This document shows positions 16,709 through 25,109 of a DNA stretch of 64,000 bases, piece by piece. The stretch's first letter is position 1, and every line of letters begins with the position of its first letter. The translations under genes and the position numbers were made by a program. The notes beneath the pieces are model-generated. The model saw nothing but the letters and a program-made list of their open reading frames with translations, searched no databases and had not been told where the DNA came from. Source of the stretch: an uncultured Lachnospiraceae bacterium (GTDB lineage: Bacteria > Bacillota > Clostridia > Lachnospirales > Lachnospiraceae); assembly GCA_902789665.1 (NCBI GenBank), contig CADAOY010000004.1, positions 62,001 to 126,000 of the forward strand. The letters are read 5' to 3'.

Positions 16709-17691
16709 AATTTGGATATTTATATTTACATATAATCGCCCTGATTACAGGTTTTGTGCTGGACTTGCTGCTTGGTGATCCTCATAATGCACTTCATCCG
16801 GTTGAGGTAATTGGGGCAGAGATTTCTTTATGTAATAAACTTTTTCATAAGAAAAAAGGAAAAACTGCTGAGACATTGCAGGGAATTCTTACAGTAATAA
16901 TTGTGGTTTTAACCACATTTGTTGTAACGGCAGCAATACTTGTTATTGCATATAAGATTGATACATTGTTGGGACTTGCAGTTGAAAGTGCAATGACATA
17001 TCAGGTACTTGCCATAAAGAGCCTTCGTGATGAAAGCATGAAAGTATTTGATGCTCTTAAGACAAAAGGCCTGGAAGATGGAAGAAAAGCAGTATCCATG
17101 ATAGTGGGAAGGGATACTGATTCCTTAAGTAAAAAGGGTGTAATTAAGGCTGCAGTAGAAACAGTGGCTGAGAATACATCTGATGGAATCATAGGTCCAA
17201 TGCTTTATCTTACGATTGGTGGCCCGGTTCTTGGTATGATATATAAAGCCATTAATACCATGGATTCAATGATAGGTTATAAAAATGAAACTTATGAATA
17301 TTATGGTAAGGTGGCGGCAAGACTGGATGATGTGGTTAATATTATTCCTGCAAGATTAAGTGCAGTGCTAATGATAATTGCTTCGCTTTTAGGTGGTAAG
17401 GATTATTCTTTTAAAGATTCGATTCACATATACTTTAGAGACAGATATAAGCATAAAAGTCCCAATTCGGCTCATACCGAAGCAGCCTCGGCAGGGGCTC
17501 TTGGGCTGCAGCTTGCCGGGGATGCATATTATTTTGGAAAAAAGGTGGAGAAACCATATATAGGTGATAAAAAAAGAGAACCTGAACTTAAAGACATACC
17601 GAGAGTTTGCAGATTAATGTATATCACTGCTTTTCTTGGGCTTATTTCAGGTGTTTCGGTATTACTTTTAATTACAGTAGTTTTCAGATAG
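16705..17691 (+). CDS. cbiB: Adenosylcobinamide-phosphate synthase
   Basis: Attaches aminopropanol phosphate (or a related amine) to adenosylcobyric acid. The protein has 328 residues and several membrane helices (about 7-26, 58-82, 150-175, 205-225, 308-327). Conserved family motifs are L-D-L-L-L-G-D-P, H-P-V, V-A-E-N-T-S-D-G-I-I-G-P, N-T-M-D-S-M-I-G-Y and the S-P-N-S-A-H-T-E-A-A motif. It overlaps cobC by 4 bases and is followed by cobD, which provides its amine-phosphate substrate. Confidence 0.95.
   Translation: MKFGYLYLHIIALITGFVLDLLLGDPHNALHPVEVIGAEISLCNKLFHKKKGKTAETLQGILTVIIVVLTTFVVTAAILVIAYKIDTLLGLAVESAMTYQVLAIKSLRDESMKVFDALKTKGLEDGRKAVSMIVGRDTDSLSKKGVIKAAVETVAENTSDGIIGPMLYLTIGGPVLGMIYKAINTMDSMIGYKNETYEYYGKVAARLDDVVNIIPARLSAVLMIIASLLGGKDYSFKDSIHIYFRDRYKHKSPNSAHTEAASAGALGLQLAGDAYYFGKKVEKPYIGDKKREPELKDIPRVCRLMYITAFLGLISGVSVLLLITVVFR
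16902..16917 (+). repeat. Dispersed palindrome copy in cbiB
   Basis: TGTGGTTTTAACCACA contains an exact GTGGTTNNAACCAC with one more T-A pair. It encodes V-V-L-T-T in a membrane helix. Confidence 0.75.
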
Positions 17692-17701
17692 CAGGTATGA
17701 A

Positions 17702-18748
17702 ATGAAGAATATTCATGGCGGAAATATATATGATAATAAGACAGACTTGGATTTCTCAGTTAATATAAGTCCTCTTGGAATGCCTGATAAGGTTAAGGAT
17801 GTTATAGTTAAGTCAGTTGACAGTATTAATAATTATCCTGATATGGAATGTAAGGAATTAAAGGACAAATTAGGTGAGAAATATGGAATAACGCCATCAT
17901 TTTTCCTGATTGGAAATGGGTCTTCGGAAATCTTTATGGCAATAGCACATTCTAAACCGGGTGCAAAGGCATTAATTATAGTGCCATCATTCTACGGATA
18001 TGAATATGCTTTTTCAAATGCGGGATGTGATATTGAATATTATTATCTAAAAGAAGAGGATGATTATAAATTAAAAGAGGATGTTCTTGATGTGATTAAT
18101 GGGGGACTTGATTATGTTATTATGTCAAATCCCAATAATCCGACAGGAGCGCTAATTGATGAAACAGTCATTTATAAGATTCTGGATAAATGCCTTAAAT
18201 ACAATATCAGATTAATACTTGATGAATGTTTTATTGAACTTAGTACCGGTAAATCTCTGATTCATGAGATATATAACTATTCAAATCTGGTCATTATCAA
18301 TTCTTTTACAAAGACTTATGGCATCCCGGGAATCAGGCTTGGGTTTATGGTGACAGGGGATGATGAGTATCTTAAAGATGTTTCTAAGCATCTTCCGGAA
18401 TGGAACGTTTCAACGTTAGCTCAGAAAGCGGGAATAGCCTGTCTTGAGATGGATGAATATCCGGGCAAAGCTAAAGAATGTGTAATAAAAGGCAGAGAGC
18501 AGCTTGAAGACGGACTTAAGTCCATGGGTATTAAAGTTTACCCGTCCGACGCAGATTATGTGCTATTTAAAGATAATAAAAACTGGTATGATATCCTGCT
18601 TCAAAAAAAGATATTAATCAGGGACTGCTCCAATTACAGAGGCCTTTGTGAAGGTTATTACAGAATAGCAGTTAAAAGCGCTAAAGATAATGAAGTATTA
18701 TTAAATGAAATGAGAAAGAGTGAAGAAACCCATGAGCCTGACAGATAA
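17702..18748 (+). CDS. cobD: Threonine-phosphate decarboxylase-like aminotransferase
   Basis: A PLP-dependent, fold type I enzyme of 348 residues, close in type to HisC. In the pathway it makes (R)-1-amino-2-propanol phosphate from threonine phosphate, the substrate of CbiB. The N-terminal segment H-G-G-N and D-F-S-V-N-I-S-P-L-G is typical of CobD. S-N-P-N-N-P-T-G, D-E-C-F-I-E-L and the PLP lysine in S-F-T-K-T-Y follow, with R-L-G-F after it. The 3' end overlaps cbiC by about 29 bases. Confidence 0.93.
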   Translation: MKNIHGGNIYDNKTDLDFSVNISPLGMPDKVKDVIVKSVDSINNYPDMECKELKDKLGEKYGITPSFFLIGNGSSEIFMAIAHSKPGAKALIIVPSFYGYEYAFSNAGCDIEYYYLKEEDDYKLKEDVLDVINGGLDYVIMSNPNNPTGALIDETVIYKILDKCLKYNIRLILDECFIELSTGKSLIHEIYNYSNLVIINSFTKTYGIPGIRLGFMVTGDDEYLKDVSKHLPEWNVSTLAQKAGIACLEMDEYPGKAKECVIKGREQLEDGLKSMGIKVYPSDADYVLFKDNKNWYDILLQKKILIRDCSNYRGLCEGYYRIAVKSAKDNEVLLNEMRKSEETHEPDR

Positions 18749-19379
18749 AGTTGAAAGACTTCTTCCTGAAGAAATAGAAAAAAGAAGTTTTGAAATAATT
18801 GAAGATGAATTAAAACAAAATAATATAATTCTTCCTGATGACAAGAAGAATGTAATAAAGAGAGTTATTCATACATCGGCGGATCTGGATTATGCCAAAA
18901 GTCTGGTATTTTCTGATGGAGCAGTAGAGGAATTTAACAGATTGATTAAAGAAGGTGCGACCATAGTTACAGATACCAATATGGCTCTTTCAGGAATCAA
19001 TAAAAAGGCTTTGGCTAAGTTCAATATGAAAGCATACTGCTTTATGGCTGATGATGATGTGGCGAGGGAGTCGAAAGAAAGAGGCGTTACCAGAGCCTGT
19101 GTAAGTATGGAAAAAGGGGCAAAACTTGATGGCCCTGTAATCTTTGTGGTTGGTAACGGTCCAACGGCTTTAATAAGGCTTTATGAAATGATAGAGGAAG
19201 GTTCTTACAGGCCGGCATTTATTATCGGTGTACCGGTAGGCTTTGTAAATGTGGAAGTTTCCAAGGAAATGATAATGGAAACAGATGTGCCTTATATTGT
19301 TAATGTGGGACGAAAGGGCGGAAGCAATATAGCGGCGGCTATTTGTAATGCGTTTTTATATGATGCCGGAGGCAGATAA
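18720..19379 (+). CDS. cbiC: Cobalt-precorrin-8 methylmutase
   Basis: Moves the C11 methyl to C12 to give cobyrinic acid. The protein has 219 residues if the GTG at 18720 is used; the ATG at 18732 gives a protein beginning M-S-L-T-D-K and is equally plausible. The catalytic His is in R-V-I-H-T-S-A-D-L-D-Y. The substrate-binding segments T-D-T-N-M-A-L-S-G and V-G-N-G-P-T-A-L match the family, as does the C-terminal R-K-G-G-S-N-I-A-A-A. cbiD starts immediately after the stop. Confidence 0.95.
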   Translation: MKKPMSLTDKVERLLPEEIEKRSFEIIEDELKQNNIILPDDKKNVIKRVIHTSADLDYAKSLVFSDGAVEEFNRLIKEGATIVTDTNMALSGINKKALAKFNMKAYCFMADDDVARESKERGVTRACVSMEKGAKLDGPVIFVVGNGPTALIRLYEMIEEGSYRPAFIIGVPVGFVNVEVSKEMIMETDVPYIVNVGRKGGSNIAAAICNAFLYDAGGR

Positions 19380-20564
19380 ATGAGATATGGATTTACAACC
19401 GGAAGCTGCGCTGCGGCTGCATCAAAGGCTGCTACATATATGCTGCTTACGGGTAAAATAAAAGAGGAAATACAGATAACCACACCAAAGGGCATAATAT
19501 ATAATGCCAAAATAGAGGATATAAAGAAGGGTGATGGTTATGTTTCCTGCGCGGTTCGAAAGGACGGCGGCGACGATCCGGACATAACGAGTGGCATGCT
19601 GGTGTACAGCAGGGTGTCTTTTGTGACAAATGGCGACCGGCCGGATGGTGTGGACTGCAAGGCGGAATCGGAAGGCTTGGCTGGCACGGTGGGTGAGAAC
19701 GGCGTGGCAGGCGCAGAACGCTTTATAATCGATGGAGGTGAAGGCGTTGGAAGAGTTACCAAGCCGGGGCTCGACAGACCGGTGGGCGATGCAGCCATTA
19801 ATACGGTTCCAAGAGAAATGATAAAGGCAGCAGTTAATGATATCTGTGATTTATATGATTATGACGGAGCACTACAAATTACTATCTCAGTTCCGGGGGG
19901 AGAAGAATTAGCCCAAAAAACCTTTAATCCAAAACTTGGAATTGAAGGCGGAATATCAATTATTGGAACAAGTGGCATAGTAGAGCCAATGAGTACTCAG
20001 GCAATTAAAGATACAATAAAGATAGAACTTCGGCAAAGATATGAATCAGGCTTTGATTACGTAGCCATATCTCCGGGTAATTACGGCCTTGACTATATGA
20101 AGAATACCTATGGATATGACCTGGATAAGAGCGTCAAGTGCAGTAATTTCATCGGTGATACCATGGATATGGCAAAGGAACTTGGATTTAAGGAAGTGCT
20201 TTATGTGGGCCATGTGGGTAAACTAATCAAAGTAGCAGGCGGCATAATGAATACACACTCAAAAGAGGGTGATTCAAGAATGGAAATTCTTTCTTATCTT
20301 GCGATTCAAAGAAGTGATGATATTAATTCAATAAGAGAGATGAGCAAATCTGTTACTACAGAAGAGGCTGCCAAAATCCTAAAGAGGATGGGGATTTGTG
20401 ATGAGGTTATGAAAGATGCCAATGACAGAATCTGCCGAAACCTTGAAAGAAGAGCCGGGGATGAAATAAAGGTTCAATGCATAATGTTCTCAAAGGAACT
20501 GGGTGAACTCTCTGTAAGTGATGGAGCACGTGAATTAGTTGAAAGACTTGTAAAGGAAGGTTAA
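19380..20564 (+). CDS. cbiD: Cobalt-precorrin-5B C1-methyltransferase
   Basis: Methylates C1 of the contracted ring in the oxygen-independent route. The protein has 394 residues. Family motifs: F-T-T-G-S-C-A-A-A-A, R-K-D-G-G-D-D-P-D, D-G-G-E-G-V-G-R-V-T-K-P-G-L, N-H/T-V-P-R-E-M and S-P-G-N-Y-G. Residues about 83-114, between the V-S-F-V strand and I-D-G-G-E-G, are an insert rich in G, A, E and V that most CbiD proteins lack, coded by GC-rich DNA. The gene starts directly at the cbiC stop. Confidence 0.95.
   Translation: MRYGFTTGSCAAAASKAATYMLLTGKIKEEIQITTPKGIIYNAKIEDIKKGDGYVSCAVRKDGGDDPDITSGMLVYSRVSFVTNGDRPDGVDCKAESEGLAGTVGENGVAGAERFIIDGGEGVGRVTKPGLDRPVGDAAINTVPREMIKAAVNDICDLYDYDGALQITISVPGGEELAQKTFNPKLGIEGGISIIGTSGIVEPMSTQAIKDTIKIELRQRYESGFDYVAISPGNYGLDYMKNTYGYDLDKSVKCSNFIGDTMDMAKELGFKEVLYVGHVGKLIKVAGGIMNTHSKEGDSRMEILSYLAIQRSDDINSIREMSKSVTTEEAAKILKRMGICDEVMKDANDRICRNLERRAGDEIKVQCIMFSKELGELSVSDGARELVERLVKEG
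19618..19725 (+). other. GC-rich in-frame insert in cbiD
   Basis: A stretch of about two-thirds G+C by eye, encoding residues about 83-114. Codon choice shifts sharply to GGC, GCG and GTG here and returns to AT-rich codons by about 19790. Confidence 0.65.
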
Positions 20565-20565
20565 T

Positions 20566-21324
20566 ATGGTTCATTTTGTAGGAGCAGGCTGTGGAGCTGA
20601 AGACCTTATAACGGTAAGAGGTTTAAACTACCTAAAAAAAGCAGATATAATTATATATGCAGGTTCTCTGGTTAATCCCGCATTATTAAATAATGCAAAA
20701 GAAGGCGCTAAGATATATAATTCTGCAACCATGACATTAGAAGAAATAATTGATGTAATGAAAAAAGGAAATGTTGATGGCAGGGATATAGTAAGGCTTC
20801 ATACAGGTGAGCCAAGTCTGTACGGAGCTGTCAGGGAGCAGATGGATGAACTGGACAGACTTGGAATTAAATATGATTCCTGTCCGGGAGTCAGCGCATG
20901 TTTTGGAGCCGCATCTTCATTGGACCTTGAATATACTCTTCCGGGTATCAGCCAGTCTCTTATTATTACAAGAATAGAAGGTAAGACTTCAGTACCTGAT
21001 AGAGAAAAACTGGAGCAATTGGCCTCTCATCAGGCATCCATGGCTATATATTTAAGCGCTTCATATACCAAAGAAGTAGCAGATGCCTTAATTAAAGGAG
21101 GCTTTAGTGAAGATACTCCGGCTGCCATAGTATATAAGGCAACCTGGCCGGATGAGAAGAAAATAATCTGTACACTTGGAACGCTTGATAAAAAAGCAAA
21201 AGAAAATGACATATCCAAAATCGCCGTCATTTTAGTAGGTGATGTAATTGCCAAAAACGGATATGAGAAATCCAGATTATATGATGCAACATTTAGTACA
21301 GAGTACAGAGAAGCGAGTAAGTAA
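20566..21324 (+). CDS. cbiF: Cobalt-precorrin-4 C11-methyltransferase
   Basis: A SAM-dependent tetrapyrrole methylase of 252 residues. The N-terminal F-V-G-A-G-C-G-A-E-D-L-I-T-V-R-G and Y-A-G-S-L-V-N-P identify CobM/CbiF. H-T-G-E-P-S-L-Y-G-A binds SAM, followed by Y-D-S-C-P-G-V-S-A. It adds the C11 methyl before CbiG opens the lactone and CbiD methylates C1. The ribosome site GGAAGG lies just before the ATG, 1 base after cbiD. Confidence 0.95.
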   Translation: MVHFVGAGCGAEDLITVRGLNYLKKADIIIYAGSLVNPALLNNAKEGAKIYNSATMTLEEIIDVMKKGNVDGRDIVRLHTGEPSLYGAVREQMDELDRLGIKYDSCPGVSACFGAASSLDLEYTLPGISQSLIITRIEGKTSVPDREKLEQLASHQASMAIYLSASYTKEVADALIKGGFSEDTPAAIVYKATWPDEKKIICTLGTLDKKAKENDISKIAVILVGDVIAKNGYEKSRLYDATFSTEYREASK

Positions 21325-21351
21325 TTAATTATAGTGAAAAAGGGGTTATGA

Positions 21352-22374
21352 ATGAAAGTTAGTATTATAAGTTTTACAGACAAGGGCAAAACACTTGCAG
21401 GCAGAATTGCCAGAAAACTAAGAGACGATGATTACGAAGCTACGGCTTATTATAAAAAGCCATTATATGAGTGGACTGAGAAACAGTTTACCCGGAAAAA
21501 TGCCATTATATTTGTGGGTGCTACAGGTATAGCTGTAAGAGCCATTGCTCCATGGGTTAAGGATAAGTTAACAGATCCTCCTGTTCTTGTAGTAGATGAA
21601 CTTGGGCATTATGTAATTCCAATTCTTTCCGGTCACATTGGTGGTGCCAATGAACTGGCGAAGGAAGTATCTCAGATGATTAATGCCACGCCGGTTATTA
21701 CAACTGCGACAGATATCAATATGAAATTTGCAATCGATGTTTTTGCAAAGAAGAATAATTTTGTAATTGCAAACAGAGAAGGCATAGCGGCAGTATCTTC
21801 AAAACAGTTATCGGGAGAGGTGATAACTCTATATGCAAGCAAGAAGCATTTGGATAAGAAAAGGGTACCTGACGGAATAGTATATACAGATAAACCTGAG
21901 ATGGCAGACGTGATTATAGCACCTGATCATGAGATAAAGGAATGTAATGCGCTTCTTTTATTGAGACCAAGAATCTATGTTATCGGTATTGGCTGCAAAA
22001 AGGGTAAAAGCTATGAAGACATCGATTATTTTATTAAGAATAATCTTAAGAGTGCAGGCATAGAACTTTCCAGCGTCTGCGCCATTACATCAATAGATGT
22101 GAAGGAACATGAGAAAGGTCTGGTGGACTTTGCTCATGCCAATGAGATACCATTTATTACTTTCGATAAGAATGAATTAGCCCAGACTGAAGGGGAATTC
22201 GATTCATCAGAATTTGTGCTTCAGAATGTGGGAGTTGATAATGTCTGCGAAAGAGCTGCCATTCACGGGGCAGGAGATGGTGCATATTTACTGCAGCATA
22301 AAATCGCCTACGAGGGAATGACAATGGCTATCGGTGTCAGAGACTGGCACGCAGTATTTTACAATGGAGACTAG
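21352..22374 (+). CDS. cbiG: Cobalt-precorrin-5A hydrolase
   Basis: Opens the delta-lactone of cobalt-precorrin-5A and releases acetaldehyde. The protein has 340 residues with the usual two parts: an N-terminal domain with I-F-V-G-A-T-G-I-A-V-R-A-I-A-P and L-S-G-H-I-G-G-A-N-E-L-A (residues about 59-105), and a C-terminal domain beginning Y-V-I-G-I-G-C-K-K-G (about residue 204). The presence of cbiG shows the anaerobic, early-cobalt route. The cbiH start follows immediately. Confidence 0.95.
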   Translation: MKVSIISFTDKGKTLAGRIARKLRDDDYEATAYYKKPLYEWTEKQFTRKNAIIFVGATGIAVRAIAPWVKDKLTDPPVLVVDELGHYVIPILSGHIGGANELAKEVSQMINATPVITTATDINMKFAIDVFAKKNNFVIANREGIAAVSSKQLSGEVITLYASKKHLDKKRVPDGIVYTDKPEMADVIIAPDHEIKECNALLLLRPRIYVIGIGCKKGKSYEDIDYFIKNNLKSAGIELSSVCAITSIDVKEHEKGLVDFAHANEIPFITFDKNELAQTEGEFDSSEFVLQNVGVDNVCERAAIHGAGDGAYLLQHKIAYEGMTMAIGVRDWHAVFYNGD

Positions 22375-22375
22375 G

Positions 22376-23110
22376 ATGAAAAGAATCAGAATAATCGGTA
22401 TGGGTCCGGGCAAAGAAGAGGGTATGACAATAGAGGCCCTTAAGGCTATTGAAGAGAGCGATGTAATAGTTGGATATACGCTTTACCTGGAACTTCTCTC
22501 AGATAAATATAAGAATAAAGAGATGATATCCACTCCAATGAAGCAGGAAGAAAAAAGATGTGAACTTGCATTTGAGGAAGCAATGAAGGATAAGGATGTG
22601 GCTTTCGTATGCAGCGGTGATGCAGGTGTTTATGGTATGGCATCTTTAATCTTTGAGAGAGGTGCGGATTATCCAGAGGTAGAGATAGAGGTAATACCGG
22701 GAGTTACTGCGGCCTTGTCCGGGGCAGCAGAACTGGGCGCTCCAATAAATCATGATTTATGCATTATAAGTTTAAGCGACTTATTAACTCCATGGGAGAC
22801 GATAGAAAAAAGATTAAGATCTGCAGCTTTAGGTGATTTCAATATAGTTTTATATAATCCTTCAAGTCATAAGAGAAAGGATTATCTTAAGAAAGCCTGC
22901 GACATCCTGCTTGAAATAAAGTCAGAAGATACAGCAAGCGGATATGTAAAAAACATTGGCAGAGAAGGCCTTATGAAAAAGGTATGTACTCTTAAAGAAT
23001 TAAGAGATGAAGAAGTCGATATGTTTACCACAGTTTTTATTGGCAATTCTTCAACTAAGATTATGGGTGAAATGTTAGTAACACCAAGGGGATATAAAAG
23101 AGAGGTTTAA
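22376..23110 (+). CDS. cbiH: Cobalt-factor III / precorrin-3B C17-methyltransferase
   Basis: A tetrapyrrole methylase of 244 residues that contracts the ring and methylates C17. The ATG at 22376, one base after the cbiG stop, was chosen because the protein then starts M-K-R-I-R-I-I-G-M-G-P-G, the conserved N-terminus; an upstream in-frame ATG at 22334 inside cbiG is unlikely. C-S-G-D-A-G-V-Y-G-M and E-V-I-P-G-V-T-A are SAM- and substrate-binding motifs, and Y-N-P-S-S is present. Iron-sulphur forms of CbiH carry an extra domain that this short version lacks. Confidence 0.94.
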   Translation: MKRIRIIGMGPGKEEGMTIEALKAIEESDVIVGYTLYLELLSDKYKNKEMISTPMKQEEKRCELAFEEAMKDKDVAFVCSGDAGVYGMASLIFERGADYPEVEIEVIPGVTAALSGAAELGAPINHDLCIISLSDLLTPWETIEKRLRSAALGDFNIVLYNPSSHKRKDYLKKACDILLEIKSEDTASGYVKNIGREGLMKKVCTLKELRDEEVDMFTTVFIGNSSTKIMGEMLVTPRGYKREV

Positions 23111-23111
23111 A

Positions 23112-25109
23112 GTGAGTTCTATTTTGATATTTGCAGGAACAACTGAAGGACGAAAATTATCGGAGACTCTGTCTAAGTCATCGATAAAACATGATATATG
23201 CGTGGCAACCGATTATGGCAGGGAAGTACTGGATGAAAATCCATATATGAATGTTCACACAGGCCGTATGGATTATGATATGATGCTTGAATTTATTAAA
23301 GAAGGTGATTTCTCTTTGGTGGTTGATGCAACGCATCCTTATGCCCTTGAGGTGACTTCAAATATTATCAAAGCTGCCAAGGAAGCGGGACTTGAATATG
23401 TAAGATTAAAAAGAGACTCCAAAACTGAGGGTGGAGAGAATATCAGATATTATGAAAGCGTGAGCGAATGTGCGAATGCGCTTAAAGAAACTGAAGGCAA
23501 TATTCTTCTAACCACAGGCAGTAAGGAACTGCCTGAATTTTGCATTGAAGGAGTCAAAGAAAGAATATATGCAAGGGTAATTCCTCAGATGGAAAGCCTT
23601 AGGATATGTGAAGAAAATGACATAAAGGGCAAACAGATTATTGCAATGCAGGGTCCTTTTAATGTGACGCTAAATGCCGCTTTGATGAAGCAGTATAATA
23701 TCAGAAATCTCGTTACAAAATGCAGCGGGACTTTTGGCGGATACGAGGACAAAATCGACGCCGCGAACATGCTGGGCGTAAATGTTTTTGTCATAAGCCC
23801 AAAACAGACAGAAGATGGTGAAAGTTTTAATGAAGTATTAAAACTTATAGAGAATGTAACAGGAAAAGATATTAAGAATGTGATTGAGATAACTATTGCC
23901 GGTATTGGTATGGGTGATAAGTCAGTGATGACAAAGGAAACTCTTATGGCGATTTCAAATGCCGATGTGGTAATGGGAGCAAAGAGGGTGATTGACTCAG
24001 TTGACAGGGATGTTAAAAAGTTCCCTTATTATCTTGCTAAGGATATAATTCCATGTCTTGATGAAATGGGCTCCGGAAAGGTCGCAATTCTTTATTCAGG
24101 TGATTCCGGATTCTACAGTGGAAGTGCCAAACTGTATGAGAAACTTCTTGAGTATAAGGATAGTCATAAAGAAAGGCAGGTAGTTATTAGAATTCTTCCC
24201 GGAATATCCAGCGTTTCATATCTTGCATCAAAACTTGGAAAAACTTATGAAAATGCCAATATATTAAGTATTCATGGAAGACAGATTAATAATATTATAA
24301 GGCGTATTTCCTGCCATAAAGATAACTTTATCTTAGTTTCAGGTAAAGAGGATATAACCGATATTTGTGAAAAACTGGTTAACAAAGGAATGGGAGATTT
24401 GATAATAACAGCCGGCATGAATCTGTCATATCCTGATGAGACAATTGTGAGCTTTAAGCCTGGGGATGATATAAAACTTGAGGAAGGCATATATACTTTA
24501 TATATTTGCAATCCGGGAGCAGCCTCAAAAGAGGTTGGAGTGTCATTAAAAGATGATGAGATGATCAGGGATTTTGTCCCTATGACAAAGGAAGAAGTTA
24601 GGGATATAAGCATTAGTAAACTTCATCTTAAATCTGATTCCGTGCTCTATGACATAGGAAGCGGTACAGGCTCAATTGCTGTGGCTTCAGCACTTCTTAG
24701 CGATGACATAAATGTTTATGCAATAGAAATGAAAGATGAAGCAGTAGAATTAATTAATAAAAATAAAGATAAGTTTATGCTTGATAATATTAATGTTATT
24801 AAAGCCAAGGCTCCGGATGGATTAAAGGAACTTCCTAAAGCATCCCATGCTTTTATAGGTGGAAGTTCGGGAAACATGAAAGAGATAATTATGGCATTAA
24901 GAGATATCAATTTAGGAATGAGAGTTGTAATTAATGCCGTCAGCCTTGAGACCATTGGAGAGATAAGCAGTATTTTAAATGATTTTAACATAGAGAATGA
25001 AGAAATCATTCAGGTGCAGGTGGACAGAGGATATAAGGCAGGAAGCCACAGATTAATGAAGGCTGAGAATCCTGTTTATATCTGTGCTTTTGATTTGGGA
25101 GATGAATAA
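23112..25109 (+). CDS. cbiJET: CbiJ-CbiE-CbiT three-domain fusion
   Basis: A protein of 665 residues joining three steps. Residues 1-250 match CbiJ/CobK, precorrin-6A reductase, with F-A-G-T-T-E-G-R near the start and V-V-D-A-T-H-P-Y near 73. Residues about 260-465 match CbiE methyltransferase (I-A-G-I-G-M-G, S-G-D-S-G-F-Y-S-G). Residues about 470-665 match CbiT, C15-methylase/decarboxylase, with the SAM motif Y-D-I-G-S-G-T-G-S-I and the I-G-G-S-S-G motif. CbiET fusions (CobL) are common; joining CbiJ as well is less so. GTG start with ribosome site AGAGAGG. Confidence 0.93.
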   Translation: MSSILIFAGTTEGRKLSETLSKSSIKHDICVATDYGREVLDENPYMNVHTGRMDYDMMLEFIKEGDFSLVVDATHPYALEVTSNIIKAAKEAGLEYVRLKRDSKTEGGENIRYYESVSECANALKETEGNILLTTGSKELPEFCIEGVKERIYARVIPQMESLRICEENDIKGKQIIAMQGPFNVTLNAALMKQYNIRNLVTKCSGTFGGYEDKIDAANMLGVNVFVISPKQTEDGESFNEVLKLIENVTGKDIKNVIEITIAGIGMGDKSVMTKETLMAISNADVVMGAKRVIDSVDRDVKKFPYYLAKDIIPCLDEMGSGKVAILYSGDSGFYSGSAKLYEKLLEYKDSHKERQVVIRILPGISSVSYLASKLGKTYENANILSIHGRQINNIIRRISCHKDNFILVSGKEDITDICEKLVNKGMGDLIITAGMNLSYPDETIVSFKPGDDIKLEEGIYTLYICNPGAASKEVGVSLKDDEMIRDFVPMTKEEVRDISISKLHLKSDSVLYDIGSGTGSIAVASALLSDDINVYAIEMKDEAVELINKNKDKFMLDNINVIKAKAPDGLKELPKASHAFIGGSSGNMKEIIMALRDINLGMRVVINAVSLETIGEISSILNDFNIENEEIIQVQVDRGYKAGSHRLMKAENPVYICAFDLGDE

